Assembly: GCA_000830255.1 (NCBI GenBank)
Contig: JQIT01000002.1
Span: forward strand, 307,020 to 371,019
Direction of reading: 5' to 3'
Length of the DNA stretch: 64,000 nt
DNA from: Sulfuricurvum sp. PC08-66
Lineage (GTDB): Bacteria > Campylobacterota > Campylobacteria > Campylobacterales > Sulfurimonadaceae
The number at the start of each line of letters is the position of its first letter. Positions within the stretch are counted from its first letter, which is position 1. A program made the translations under genes and the position numbers. Below are positions 9,422 to 17,452 of this stretch, one piece after another. Under the pieces are notes generated by a model. The model worked only from the letters and a program-made list of their open reading frames with translations. It had not been told where the DNA came from and did no database searches.

Positions 9422-9744
9422 AACGCGCATCCTTTGGTCGTAGTCGCGCAAGAATCCCACGAAGGCATCTCGATAGACAAATGCCGTATCTCCTCCAACG
9501 CCGCCCATCGAAAGCTATCGATGGGTGTGCGAATAGCGTAGTACGCCCACGTGCCTCGACGCTCCACGCGCAAAAAGCCCGCCTCTTTGAGGATTTTGAG
9601 GTGGCGCGAAAGGCGCGACTGTATCATCCCAAAGGCGTTTTGCATGTCGCACACGCACAAAGGGCCGTGTGCATCCAAAAAGCGTAGCAGTTTGACACGC
9701 GTCTCGTCATTGAGTGCCGCTGTTGTCTGTAAAAAAACGTCCAT
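9418..9744 (-). CDS. arsR: ArsR-family transcriptional repressor
   Basis: This 108-residue winged-helix repressor should release DNA on binding arsenite. The metal site LCVCD (residues about 29-33) lies at the start of the recognition region as in classical ArsR, and the helix-turn-helix covers MIQSRLSRHLKILKEAG. A C-terminal Cys pair (SCATTTKGC) could add ligands. It heads the operon with arsC and the small Cys-rich gene. A perfect palindrome 40 bp upstream (9784-9807) is the expected operator, so the gene is probably autoregulated. Confidence 0.93.
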   Translation of the reverse strand: MDVFLQTTAALNDETRVKLLRFLDAHGPLCVCDMQNAFGMIQSRLSRHLKILKEAGFLRVERRGTWAYYAIRTPIDSFRWAALEEIRHLSIEMPSWDSCATTTKGCAL

Positions 9745-9783
9745 TCGTGAATCCTAGCGTTGAAGTGTAGCGAAATATTTTAA

Positions 9784-9807
9784 ATATATCAATATATCTT
9801 GATATAT
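9784..9807 (-). promoter_or_regulatory. ars operator palindrome
   Basis: A perfect 9 bp inverted repeat, ATATATCAA (9784-9792) and TTGATATAT (9799-9807), is separated by 6 bp. It lies in the only gap between uppP and arsR, 40 bp before the arsR start. Its form matches known ArsR/SmtB-type operators, which are AT-rich interrupted palindromes overlapping the promoter. Confidence 0.8.
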
Positions 9808-9811
9808 TATT

Positions 9812-10576
9812 TTAGTCCAAAAACAGCGCGTACAAAAGCGCCGAAGCAATGAGATAAACGCCAAAAGGGATAAAACTAAAGCGTGCAACCACTGACAAAA
9901 GCAGCTTGACCACGACCCAGCCCACCACAAACGCCACCACAAAAGCCAAGCCTAACAGCTCCCACTGTGCAAAATCGAGAGTCGAATACCCTTTGAGAAG
10001 GGTATAGCCCGATGCCGCACCCATCGTGGGAATAGCCAGCAAAAAGCTAAATGCCATAGCCGCTTCACGTTTATACCCCAAGAGCATCGCCCCCAAAATC
10101 GTAATACCCGAACGCGACACCCCAGGGATAAGCGCGATGGATTGGAAGAGTCCTATCGAAGCCGCCTTGACGTAGCTACTCTTCTCGATAGCGTCGATGT
10201 AGTGCTCTTTTTCGTTGTAAAACTTTTCAATTGCGATGAATGCAACACCCGTCGCCACCATCCAAAAGAGGGTCAAATCAGCCGTAAAAAGCGACTCGAT
10301 AGCATCGGCAAAAAAGAGTCCAATAATCCCTGTGGGGATAAAAGCGACAATGAGCTTTTTCCACAACTCGATACTCGAGATGAGCTTGGCTCGGTAGATG
10401 AGCATCACCGACAAAATAGGCGCGGTTTGAATGACGATGTTAAACGTGGTCAAAAATGCAGACTCAGCAAGCCCCAAAAGCTGTGCAGTGAGGATTAGGT
10501 GAGCGGTCGATGAGACAGGCAGATATTCGGTGATACCCTCGACTATCGCTAAAATGATGGCATCCCAGTAGGTCAT
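9812..10576 (-). CDS. uppP: undecaprenyl-diphosphatase UppP
   Basis: UppP (BacA) dephosphorylates undecaprenyl diphosphate in the cytoplasmic membrane and recycles the lipid carrier of cell-wall synthesis. The 254-residue polytopic protein has the first active-site motif EGITEYLPVSSTAHL at residues 13-27 (Glu13, Glu17) and the second, PGVSRSG, at 151-157 (Arg155). About eight membrane segments are visible. It starts two bases after the stop of the MFS gene. A TATAAT lies within the end of that gene at 10598-10603, so uppP may also have its own promoter. Confidence 0.96.
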   Translation of the reverse strand: MTYWDAIILAIVEGITEYLPVSSTAHLILTAQLLGLAESAFLTTFNIVIQTAPILSVMLIYRAKLISSIELWKKLIVAFIPTGIIGLFFADAIESLFTADLTLFWMVATGVAFIAIEKFYNEKEHYIDAIEKSSYVKAASIGLFQSIALIPGVSRSGITILGAMLLGYKREAAMAFSFLLAIPTMGAASGYTLLKGYSTLDFAQWELLGLAFVVAFVVGWVVVKLLLSVVARFSFIPFGVYLIASALLYALFLD

Positions 10577-10578
10577 GT

Positions 10579-11715
10579 TTACCCTTTTTTGGTGCTAATT
10601 ATACCCATTGCCGCACAAATTGTTTTTCGCTCTCTATAGAGCAAGAGTGTTGATACCAGTGTCGCTATCGAGGCAAACAAAAAGAGCATCGAGGGATAGT
10701 ACTCATAGATAACCCCTGCGACTATCGAGCCTACAAAAGCGCCCAATCCATAGGCGATGCCTGAAAAAAATTGTTGCGCTTGATGACGCTCTACATAAAG
10801 CTCATAGAGTAATCGAATCGCCACCGAGTGATAGAGCGCGAAGCTAAAGGCGTGCAAGCTTTGCGCCACATAGAGCATCGTCACACTCTCTCCAAAGGCG
10901 TAGACAATAGCCCAACGCACAGCCGTAATGAAGGTCGAAAAGAGCAACAGATCGACCGCCTTGTAGCGTTTGAGCAGAGGGCCTTGGAACCACAACATCA
11001 CTATCTCAAAGAGCACACCTGCACTCCACAAATAGACGGTATTTTGTAGGCTCACGCCCAAATGGGTCTCATAAATAGTGAAAAAACTGTAAAAAGGCAT
11101 AAACGCCAACTGCATCATAAAGAGACTTGCCCACAAATAGCCAAAAGGTCGCATCGAGAAGCGCCCGTGCGTCGTGGCTGTGGCGCTTTTGGCGTGTGCA
11201 GTGTTGCGCATCGCTACGCCCACTAGCAACATCGCCACCGCAATCGCGACGAAAAAATCTATCGCGCGTGTCACCTCCTCTAGGCGTGACTCTAGCAACA
11301 GCGCCACGACGATGAAGCCCACAGAGCCAAAGAGTCGCACCTTGCCATACGAGGCGCGGCTCACATGCTCTAGTGCCATTATCTCTACATAGGGCAAGAC
11401 CAAACTCATCCCAAATCCCAAGAGCACCAACACCCCAAGCAACCACCAAAAGTGCTCTAGCGTACCATAGAGTGCCATCGATGCCACTGCAACGCTCCCA
11501 AGTGCACCCAAAAATATGGTGCGTGTCAGAGGGATGCGTCCACCCACGACAAAGGGAGCGATGAACCGTACTAATGGCACACTAGCCAACAATATACCCA
11601 CATCGATTTGCGAATACCCCACCAGAGAAAGAACCTTGGGGAAGAAGATAATTAACACACCCACGAACGAAAAATAGAGGTAATAAAAGAGCGCAAGAGT
11701 AGCGTGTATCATCAA
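10579..11715 (-). CDS. MFS transporter
   Basis: This 378-residue integral membrane protein has about twelve hydrophobic segments and the layout of a major-facilitator permease. It resembles the HcaT/nucleoside-permease-like branch, with a membrane-embedded acidic residue in helix 4 (YVEIMALEHV) and the charged cytoplasmic loop after helix 10. The substrate cannot be read from the sequence. The start overlaps the RDD gene stop by 4 bp and the end is two bases from uppP, so the three membrane-protein genes form one operon. Confidence 0.85.
   Translation of the reverse strand: MMIHATLALFYYLYFSFVGVLIIFFPKVLSLVGYSQIDVGILLASVPLVRFIAPFVVGGRIPLTRTIFLGALGSVAVASMALYGTLEHFWWLLGVLVLLGFGMSLVLPYVEIMALEHVSRASYGKVRLFGSVGFIVVALLLESRLEEVTRAIDFFVAIAVAMLLVGVAMRNTAHAKSATATTHGRFSMRPFGYLWASLFMMQLAFMPFYSFFTIYETHLGVSLQNTVYLWSAGVLFEIVMLWFQGPLLKRYKAVDLLLFSTFITAVRWAIVYAFGESVTMLYVAQSLHAFSFALYHSVAIRLLYELYVERHQAQQFFSGIAYGLGAFVGSIVAGVIYEYYPSMLFLFASIATLVSTLLLYRERKTICAAMGIISTKKG
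10598..10603 (-). promoter_or_regulatory. possible internal -10 box for uppP
   Basis: GGGTATAAT reads on the minus strand 22 bp before the uppP start, inside the last codons of the MFS gene. The context resembles the promoters of the 53380 and mqnP genes. It would allow uppP to be expressed independently of the upstream operon. Confidence 0.4.
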
Positions 11716-12242
11716 TCCTCGCGGTAAATGACAACCGTGCGGGCAAAAATATCGTGCAGGGCTTGTTTGTTGGGCAGTAAGAGCGGTAGCAAAAAGCCAA
11801 TCAAAGAGACAAAGGAGAGAAAATATGCAAAAAAGCGCACCACTAGCTGTATCAGAGAGGCACCTCCAAAGCTACGTGCATCGACCACCGCGATACCTGC
11901 TAGCTTTTTGCCAGGGGTTTGTCCTCCCATGCGCCACCACATACCCACATAGACGAGCAGTGCTAACACCATCTGCACGATGGCACTCGTAGGGTCTGGT
12001 GGTGTTGCAGGACGCTGTCCCTCTAGGAGTGCAAGGGTACTTGTCTCTTTGAGCGTGTCATACCCAAAAATAGCGGCAATAAGCAAAGATATAGGAATAC
12101 CTATCATAAAAATATCTACCACAAAGGCCAAAAGGCGTGACCAAAAGCCAGCATAACGTACGTCGGGGGAAGTTTTTTGGGGAGAGTGATGTTTGGTCTG
12201 TTTTTTTAGGGTGCGCCATCTCATGGCGGAAGTATAACGCAT
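11712..12242 (-). CDS. RDD-family membrane protein
   Basis: This 176-residue protein has the RDD domain pattern: RYAGFWSRLLAFVVDIFMIG (Arg, Asp in helix 1), a conserved GGQTPGKKLAGI loop (about residues 107-118) and three to four membrane segments. RDD proteins are small transporters or membrane modulators, and some act as ion antiporters; the role here is unknown. An internal ATG at 12224 is an alternative start that would remove a short basic leader. It is the first gene of an operon with an MFS transporter and uppP. Confidence 0.88.
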   Translation of the reverse strand: MRYTSAMRWRTLKKQTKHHSPQKTSPDVRYAGFWSRLLAFVVDIFMIGIPISLLIAAIFGYDTLKETSTLALLEGQRPATPPDPTSAIVQMVLALLVYVGMWWRMGGQTPGKKLAGIAVVDARSFGGASLIQLVVRFFAYFLSFVSLIGFLLPLLLPNKQALHDIFARTVVIYRED

Positions 12243-12250
12243 TTAGCCGC

Positions 12251-12256
12251 TATAAT
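12251..12256 (+). promoter_or_regulatory. -10 box of the cytochrome c lipoprotein gene
   Basis: A consensus TATAAT lies 33 bp before the start codon at 12290. TAGGAG at 12277-12282 is the ribosome site. No -35 is visible. Confidence 0.6.
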
Positions 12257-12289
12257 AACGGCTTCACAAATTCGCCTAGGAGCCTTTCC

Positions 12290-12733
12290 ATGTACAAAAG
12301 CATCATTGCAGCAACTGCACTTCTACTCTTCGTAGGGTGTAGCGAAGAGAAAAATCAGACGATGACCAGCGTCACACCTACGCCTGAAAAAATTGTCGTC
12401 GACACACAAACGATGGAACCTGTAGTCGTTCAAGAGGAGTTGGCTTCTGCCACTCCCGCTGTAGAATCGACGGTAGCTCCCTCTGCACCCAACGGCGCGA
12501 CACTCTATGCCAAAAAATGCGCCTCATGTCACGGCCCAAAAGCCGAACTCTCCGCACTAGGTGCCTCAGCTGTCATCGCTACATGGGAACCCAAACGCAT
12601 CTCCGATGCACTCCACGGCTACAAAAACGGCACCTACGGTCGAGAGAAAAAAGCGGTCATGGTACCGCAAACACGCTCTCTCGATGAGGCAACTATCGAG
12701 GCTCTCGCTACCTTTATCGCTGCTCAGCAATAA
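12290..12733 (+). CDS. c-type cytochrome lipoprotein
   Basis: This 147-residue monoheme cytochrome has a lipoprotein signal peptide with Cys17 in LFVGCSEE, a Pro/Thr/Val-rich linker (20-67) and a cytochrome c domain. Heme is attached at CASCH (77-81), and Met124 in AVMVPQ is the likely sixth ligand. It should be anchored in the periplasmic face of the inner membrane or in the outer membrane and carry electrons between respiratory complexes. The frame is open from 12137, but the ATG at 12290 has a TAGGAG site and a TATAAT promoter, and the earlier part is antisense to the RDD gene. Confidence 0.9.
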   Translation: MYKSIIAATALLLFVGCSEEKNQTMTSVTPTPEKIVVDTQTMEPVVVQEELASATPAVESTVAPSAPNGATLYAKKCASCHGPKAELSALGASAVIATWEPKRISDALHGYKNGTYGREKKAVMVPQTRSLDEATIEALATFIAAQQ

Positions 12734-12750
12734 AAGCATCGACGAGGATA

Positions 12751-12939
12751 TTACTCCTCGTCCTCCTCTTCGTCATCCTCTTCCTCTTCATCGTCATAAA
12801 GCAAATCATCGATGTCATAGCTATCGACATCATCGCCTTCATCTTCACTATCATCGTCGTAGTCGTACGACTCCTCTTCGTCCTCGTCGTCACCCTCTTC
12901 GTGGTCTACGATCTCTTCATCATCCTCATATGATGGCAT
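12751..12939 (-). CDS. hyperacidic 62-residue protein
   Basis: This small protein (MPSYEDDEEIVDHEEG...) consists mostly of Asp, Glu, Tyr and Ser, with two Lys/Arg-free stretches; there is no Lys or Arg anywhere. An AGGAG ribosome site sits at a good distance before the ATG, which argues that it is translated. It should be intrinsically disordered. It could bind divalent metals or basic partners, but no family is recognised. It is tail-to-tail with the cytochrome gene, and a basic ORF on the opposite strand is its shadow. Confidence 0.6.
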   Translation of the reverse strand: MPSYEDDEEIVDHEEGDDEDEEESYDYDDDSEDEGDDVDSYDIDDLLYDDEEEEDDEEEDEE

Positions 12940-13030
12940 GCAAAACTCCTGTGTATAAATAAGTATGTATTTTACTATGGGAAGAGAAATAAACCAAGCT
13001 ACTTTGGGGTTTTGTCAAAGGTTCTACTAT

Positions 13031-13276
13031 CTATTTGTAGCTATCTTTTCTGTGTAAAACCCTACCAATGATTATCGTATCACCTATAACATCAAAAAGC
13101 ACGCGATAATCACCCACTCGCAAACGATAAGCTGGCTCGAAATTGGTCAATTTTTTGACGTTTTGCGTATTTGGAAACTCTGATAATTTCAAAATATGGG
13201 TATGAATGTTCGATTTAAAAGGCTCTGAAATTGATTTTAAATCTTTGATGGCACTTGTTCTAATCTCAATTTGCAT
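13031..13276 (-). CDS. RelE/ParE-family toxin
   Basis: This 81-residue protein starting MQIEIRTSAIKDLKSI has the RelE/ParE fold pattern: a short first strand, two helices, then the strand pair YRLRVGDYRVLFDVIGD and a final strand IIIGRVLHRKDSY. The conserved basic residues (Arg in YRLR, GDYRV, HRKD) are those used by RelE/YafQ-like ribosome-dependent RNases. A start at 13291 is also open. It overlaps the upstream antitoxin gene by 11 bp, the usual arrangement of a type II module. Confidence 0.9.
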   Translation of the reverse strand: MQIEIRTSAIKDLKSISEPFKSNIHTHILKLSEFPNTQNVKKLTNFEPAYRLRVGDYRVLFDVIGDTIIIGRVLHRKDSYK

Positions 13277-13454
13277 GTGCCAAATACTCATCGAAGGAGA
13301 GTGTCGCCTCCTCTCTACTCTTTTTGAGTAGCTTCAAATCTTCGATATCTTCGGTAGAAACAATTTCAACACCATCATTTTTGAAGTGCTCTAGCATCCA
13401 TATAAGCTTATCCATGACTGATTCACTCTGAACATTTACTGTAAGTGTTTGCAT
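13266..13454 (-). CDS. antitoxin of the RelE-like module
   Basis: This 62-residue protein starting MQTLTVNVQSESVMDKL precedes and overlaps the RelE/ParE toxin gene. AGGAGAG stands before the ATG at 13454; the frame upstream of it runs through the 3' end of the beta-barrel gene. The pattern of a short strand, two helices, and an acidic tail (LSFDEYLAHAN) fits a RelB-like antitoxin that wraps around its toxin. Upstream regulation is not obvious. Confidence 0.8.
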   Translation of the reverse strand: MQTLTVNVQSESVMDKLIWMLEHFKNDGVEIVSTEDIEDLKLLKKSREEATLSFDEYLAHAN

Positions 13455-13500
13455 CTTCTCTCCTTGTGTTTTTGCGCCTATTATAGCATCGATAAGAAAG

Positions 13501-14388
13501 TTAAAATCTGTATCCAACTTCAAAGCCAACTTGCCCACTTCCAGGTACGGACTTAGTCTTATCATCCGAAACTTTTTCAGAGACACTACTTGCAGATAAA
13601 TCAAACAAAAACCGTCCTTCTTCATATCTTATCCCGTATACAGTGTTATATCTATTTTCACTGTATTGAAGGTCAATGTACATTAAACCGCTTCCGAAAG
13701 GCAGATAAAATCCAACAATTTGCATAAGACTAGAAGATGTATTTTCAGAATCAAAAATTAATCCCAAAGAAATATATGCAAACCCAATCTTTGTGGATAC
13801 TATATTTCGTTGCCCTAACTGCGTAAAAAGTTCAAAAAAACCCATAGTCAATTCATTTCCACTACGTGGTTTGTATTTACTAAAGTTATATTTGTATCTT
13901 GCTGTCAGAGCAAAAGGAATTTGTGACTGATTATTCTCATAACGTGTATAATTCACGCCCACTGAAAAGAATGCATCTCTCTTTTCAAATTTTCTCTCCT
14001 CTTGTTCTTTTTTTTGCTTCTCTTCTTCGATGCGATTAGCTTCCAAATAGCACGCATTGTGGTATGCACTGTAATAGCTTTCGTCAATATTAAATTTCAC
14101 TTCTATTTGACAACTTTGCGGCAAAAGTTTTCGTGAAAGTATCTCAAAAGAATTGATATATTTATCTGCCTCGTTTAGATTAAAATCTATTGCGTGTTGA
14201 CAACTGTAGGCTTTGCTTTTGTATGCTTTTTTTGCTTCTGAAAATGCTCGATTTTCACATTCTACGAGACTATTATAATCATTCAAGACATTATCGCTGT
14301 CCAATGGCGATGATGCCGTCACCACAAACGTCTTGTCTGCATATACAAAACTCATTAATAATGCTAGAAATAAAAATTTATGCATCAT
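13501..14388 (-). CDS. outer-membrane beta-barrel protein, caspase partner
   Basis: This 295-residue protein has a signal peptide (ending MSFVYA). An N-terminal periplasmic domain has four Cys (CENRA, YSCQHA, QSCQIE, NACYLE). A short charged helix (EEEKQKKEQEERKFEKRD, about 122-139) follows. The C-terminal half is made of alternating hydrophobic/aromatic strands and ends in YRF. A terminal Phe after such strands is the signature of BAM-inserted outer membrane proteins. The start overlaps the caspase-like gene stop by 4 bp, so the two are made together. I infer that it displays or anchors the protease at the outer membrane; no name can be given. Confidence 0.8.
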   Translation of the reverse strand: MMHKFLFLALLMSFVYADKTFVVTASSPLDSDNVLNDYNSLVECENRAFSEAKKAYKSKAYSCQHAIDFNLNEADKYINSFEILSRKLLPQSCQIEVKFNIDESYYSAYHNACYLEANRIEEEKQKKEQEERKFEKRDAFFSVGVNYTRYENNQSQIPFALTARYKYNFSKYKPRSGNELTMGFFELFTQLGQRNIVSTKIGFAYISLGLIFDSENTSSSLMQIVGFYLPFGSGLMYIDLQYSENRYNTVYGIRYEEGRFLFDLSASSVSEKVSDDKTKSVPGSGQVGFEVGYRF

Positions 14389-16175
14389 TGCAATGCCTTT
14401 TTCGTATTGCCATAGAGTTGTGGCTCTTGCTCATATCGCTCTCCCTTTTGGGTCGATACATGCAAGACCGCATTGCGTACTTTTTGATGTAACTCTTGTG
14501 GCGAAACGACCCCGTTCATCAAAAAATCGGCGAGATAGTAGCTAAAGAGACGCTGTTTTTTCTCGTCATAACTATTGGAAAATTGCTCTTCTGTACCTGC
14601 AGTGAGTATTGTTATATTGTTACTACTCAAATGTACCTTCTTTGTACGCAAAATTGCCGCTGCGACACCCTTGAAGACCGATTTGTTATCCGTACTACCA
14701 CTGAAGCAGGCATCTATAAAGGCAAACGTATGTTTTGCCTTGGAATTGGCTAGTTTACGATAGATACTCTCTAGGCGAAAATCAGACTCTCTTTCGATGA
14801 AATCGACGACTTTGTCCTTGGGGAGGATGTAGGCATCCCCTTTTTGCCCTGGGATACCATGACCTGAATAGTAAAAATAGATAGTGTCACCTTGTGAAAC
14901 TTTGGCAAGCATAGCATTAAGCTTATCCTTGATTTTTCCACTGGTTGCATCTTTTTCGATGAGCGAATAGGTGTTAGATTTGGCAATGCCAAAACGTTTC
15001 TGGAAAACCTGCTCCATCGCATAAGCACTGCGCTTGGAATAGATGACAGGGTCAGTCTCGTCATAATTCTCTATTGCAATCAAAAAAAGCCACTTAGTAG
15101 AGTCTGTTGCGTTGGCAGGTGTTTTCTTGATACGATTGAAAAGCGCGTCATCGAGACTAAACAACTCTACACTTTCTCCCATAGAAAAAGCACCCACTTC
15201 ATATTTTTCATTGAGATTTGGATTTTGCAATTTCATATCAAATGTACTCGCTTGTAAATCCAATTCATAATGGGCTGAACTATTTGTGTCCATTTTTTTG
15301 TCTACGAGTGTAATCTCTATCTTGTCAGGTTTATACTCTTTGGATGATGGCGTAGCTGCATACACATTTCCCATAAATGGAAGTGCAACATGCTCAAGCG
15401 AAAGATTTGCACCACTTATCTCATCCATCTTCAAATCAAACTTCACTATCGGTTTAAGTTTATCAAAGTCTGGTTTGAGTTTTTGCGCCACTTCTCTCGG
15501 AATTTTTGCCATCATTTTTTTGGAATAATTTTTACGACTACTTGAAAGCGTAAAAAAGAGTGTATTTGTTTCAGGGTCAAAACTTGTATAGGTAAGTTGA
15601 GGATTGCCATAAACTTGCCCAATAGCATTCGTGGCAAATTTAGTGAATAGCTTATCCAGATTCGCTTTTTTGTTTTGTTGTTCTTGCGAAATGGCTTGAA
15701 TATCCCGTTCATAAAGAAATTGAAGTTTTTGTAAAATGAGATTACGTTTTTCAACCTCTTGCTTATACCGCGCAGAGGCTTGCTCGATAGCTAGATTGCG
15801 TTTTTCAACCTCACTGCGATACAGCTTTTGAAGGTTTTCAATCACTGTTTTTCTCTCCATCGCCTCTTTTTCAACTCTGGCGTTAAACTCTGCTTCTCTT
15901 TCAAACTCACCTTTGACAAGTTTTTTTTGAGGTGGAAAAATAGGTATTGCAACCTGAGGTATTGATGGTACTGGCACTTGAGGAGGAATGAGTCCCGAAA
16001 TATCGATAGGAGGTCTTGGTTTGAGATATGTATCTATTTCGCCTTGAAGCATTTCGGCAACAGTACGCTTCTCTTTGGAGGATTGTTCGTATGCACTCTC
16101 CCAACTAAAAACGGCGGATTGAAGTGATAACAGCGCTAGAGACAGAACAAAAACAATTTTAAACATATGTGACAT
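14385..16175 (-). CDS. secreted caspase-like (C14) peptidase
   Basis: This 596-residue protein has a signal peptide (residues 1-24) and a Pro-rich segment (52-85). A charged helical region at 86-180 holds the repeated motif EVEKRNL at 122-128 and 140-146. A beta-rich domain (190-350) and a C-terminal caspase fold (about 361-580) follow. The caspase core is visible as LFLIAIENYDE, then SGHG with His439 and FIDACFSGS with Cys490, the expected catalytic dyad, each after a hydrophobic strand. Asp488 is in the usual acidic position. It should be exported to the periplasm. It is AT-richer than the flanking housekeeping genes and sits next to tRNA-Arg. The substrate and trigger are unknown. Confidence 0.9.
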   Translation of the reverse strand: MSHMFKIVFVLSLALLSLQSAVFSWESAYEQSSKEKRTVAEMLQGEIDTYLKPRPPIDISGLIPPQVPVPSIPQVAIPIFPPQKKLVKGEFEREAEFNARVEKEAMERKTVIENLQKLYRSEVEKRNLAIEQASARYKQEVEKRNLILQKLQFLYERDIQAISQEQQNKKANLDKLFTKFATNAIGQVYGNPQLTYTSFDPETNTLFFTLSSSRKNYSKKMMAKIPREVAQKLKPDFDKLKPIVKFDLKMDEISGANLSLEHVALPFMGNVYAATPSSKEYKPDKIEITLVDKKMDTNSSAHYELDLQASTFDMKLQNPNLNEKYEVGAFSMGESVELFSLDDALFNRIKKTPANATDSTKWLFLIAIENYDETDPVIYSKRSAYAMEQVFQKRFGIAKSNTYSLIEKDATSGKIKDKLNAMLAKVSQGDTIYFYYSGHGIPGQKGDAYILPKDKVVDFIERESDFRLESIYRKLANSKAKHTFAFIDACFSGSTDNKSVFKGVAAAILRTKKVHLSSNNITILTAGTEEQFSNSYDEKKQRLFSYYLADFLMNGVVSPQELHQKVRNAVLHVSTQKGERYEQEPQLYGNTKKALQ

Positions 16176-16272
16176 CCATTAATTAACGGCATGTTAACTT
16201 ATAGAATTTGACGTGCTACTGAAAGTGTGCAATCATTGATGAATTTTGGAGAATTTTAGAAGTGAGTGAAAA

Positions 16273-16349
16273 TGGTGCGCCCGAAGGAATTCGAATCCCT
16301 GACCGCCGGTACCGCAAACCGGTGCTCTATCCAGCTGAGCTACGGACGC
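16273..16349 (-). tRNA. tRNA-Arg (GCG)
   Basis: This 77-nt gene folds as a normal cloverleaf. The acceptor stem GCGTCCG pairs with CGGGCGC, the anticodon loop TTGCGGT is held by CCGGT/ACCGG, and the T loop is TTCGAAT. The anticodon GCG reads CGC and CGU. CCA is encoded at 16273-16275. The caspase island begins on its 3' side. Confidence 0.95.
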
Positions 16350-16375
16350 ACATTGTCTCGTTTTAGGAGGCTGAA

Positions 16376-16381
16376 ATTATA
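16376..16381 (-). promoter_or_regulatory. -10 box of tRNA-Arg
   Basis: TTGGCTATAAT reads on the minus strand, ending 27 bp before the mature 5' end of tRNA-Arg. An AT-rich stretch (CTTTTT) takes the place of a -35. Confidence 0.6.
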
Positions 16382-16412
16382 GCCAAAAAGTTTTTCATAA
16401 ACAAGGGCAAAA

Positions 16413-16934
16413 TTACTGAAAATCGGCGATTTTGAGCGAAAACTCCACTTCGGCGCTACTAATGCGTAGCTCTTTGGCGATTTGCTCTAGTGTTTGCCCT
16501 TGGGCAAAGAGCTGTCGAATCTTCTTGTCATCGGTGGAGCCTACGGTTGTACGGGCAATGGTGACCGATTTCATAGAGTTCTCGATGGAGTTGATACGTG
16601 AGTTGACTTGGTTGGAGAGGTTTTCAAACTCCTCTTGCACCACGCGTAGCGCCTGCTCAGCGGGCATGATGCGCTCTGAAATAGTGACATCCATAAGCGT
16701 CTCTACCTCTACGGCGGTCAGCCCTTGTGCACCAACCGTAATATTTTTGATTTTTTCATTGAGACGCATCTCACTCTCATAGAGTTGGCGTTGAATCTCT
16801 CCTACCGATTTGGCGATAGTGTGGATTTTGTGATGGGTGCTTTTCTCTTTGGAAAAGAGGTAAACAAACATCAGCACCATCCCCACTGCTAAAGCGCCCA
16901 AAGCTTGGGTCACACCGAAGGTAAAATCTATCAT
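16413..16934 (-). CDS. membrane-anchored coiled-coil protein with C-terminal helix-turn-helix-like tail
   Basis: This 173-residue protein has one N-terminal membrane segment (about 10-29), a long coiled coil (about 35-120) and a C-terminal segment IRQLFAQGQTLEQIAKELRIS that looks like a helix-turn-helix. The layout resembles Campylobacterota proteins carrying DUF6115; this assignment is from memory of the pattern only. Its first base overlaps the last base of the gene upstream. It is the third gene of a run with mqnP. Confidence 0.7.
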   Translation of the reverse strand: MIDFTFGVTQALGALAVGMVLMFVYLFSKEKSTHHKIHTIAKSVGEIQRQLYESEMRLNEKIKNITVGAQGLTAVEVETLMDVTISERIMPAEQALRVVQEEFENLSNQVNSRINSIENSMKSVTIARTTVGSTDDKKIRQLFAQGQTLEQIAKELRISSAEVEFSLKIADFQ

Positions 16935-17452
16935 TATCGTCCTTTGAGTTGGCGTATCATTATGCGTTCACGTGCGGTGACGTAGCTGTTCCAGTCATTC
17001 TCATCGCGTTCGTGCATGCGTGTGATGTGCGCGTGTTGGGCATCGATAGCGGTGAAAAATATCGCTACGTCACGTTGCGGATAGACAGGCATTGTGACAC
17101 GTCCATAGTAGTTTTGCGCTGGTTCCAATAGCGCTTTGGTGAGTACAAAATCCTCAAACCCAATCGAATCAATCATCGCGTGTGTCGATAGCTCGATACG
17201 GTTGGGAGTTGCATGGTCGATTTTTTGCTCAAGTCTATCGATTTTGCGGTGCAGTTCGATGATGAGTTGCAATAGCACTCTGTCGGTGTCTTGGGTATCG
17301 CCTTTGGCTTTTGCCAATTTGAGCCACTGCCCTATGGCATCATCATCGACACCACTAAGCATCTGAAATTCGCGCTCCATCGCCTCATCCTGCGTCGCAT
17401 CGAGGCTAAACTCTATCGAGAGTGGCGCTTGTACCATGCGTGGAGGTATCAC
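16934..17452 (-). CDS. hypothetical protein, mqnP operon
   Basis: This protein of about 172 residues has no signal peptide. A helical N-terminal half (LLQLIIELHRKIDRLEQKI) is followed by a beta-rich C-terminal half (FVLTKALLEP, GRVTMPVYPQRDVAIFFTAI) and an Arg-rich end. I propose the GTG at 17452, which overlaps the mqnP stop as GTGA and has AAAAGG upstream. The ATG at 17479 would overlap mqnP by 31 bp, and the ATG at 17437 lacks a ribosome site. The C-terminal half might be a PilZ-like barrel, but the motif is not convincing. The function is unknown. Confidence 0.65.
   Translation of the reverse strand: MIPPRMVQAPLSIEFSLDATQDEAMEREFQMLSGVDDDAIGQWLKLAKAKGDTQDTDRVLLQLIIELHRKIDRLEQKIDHATPNRIELSTHAMIDSIGFEDFVLTKALLEPAQNYYGRVTMPVYPQRDVAIFFTAIDAQHAHITRMHERDENDWNSYVTARERIMIRQLKGR

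Noticed and set aside
12561-12962. 133-codon plus-strand Arg/His-rich frame
   Set aside because: It is the complement of the cytochrome end and the hyperacidic ORF, and the acidic ORF has the better ribosome site.
12940-16272. Integrated element at tRNA-Arg with an att repeat
   Set aside because: I looked for a copy of the tRNA 3' end near the other boundary of the caspase block and found none, and no integrase is present.
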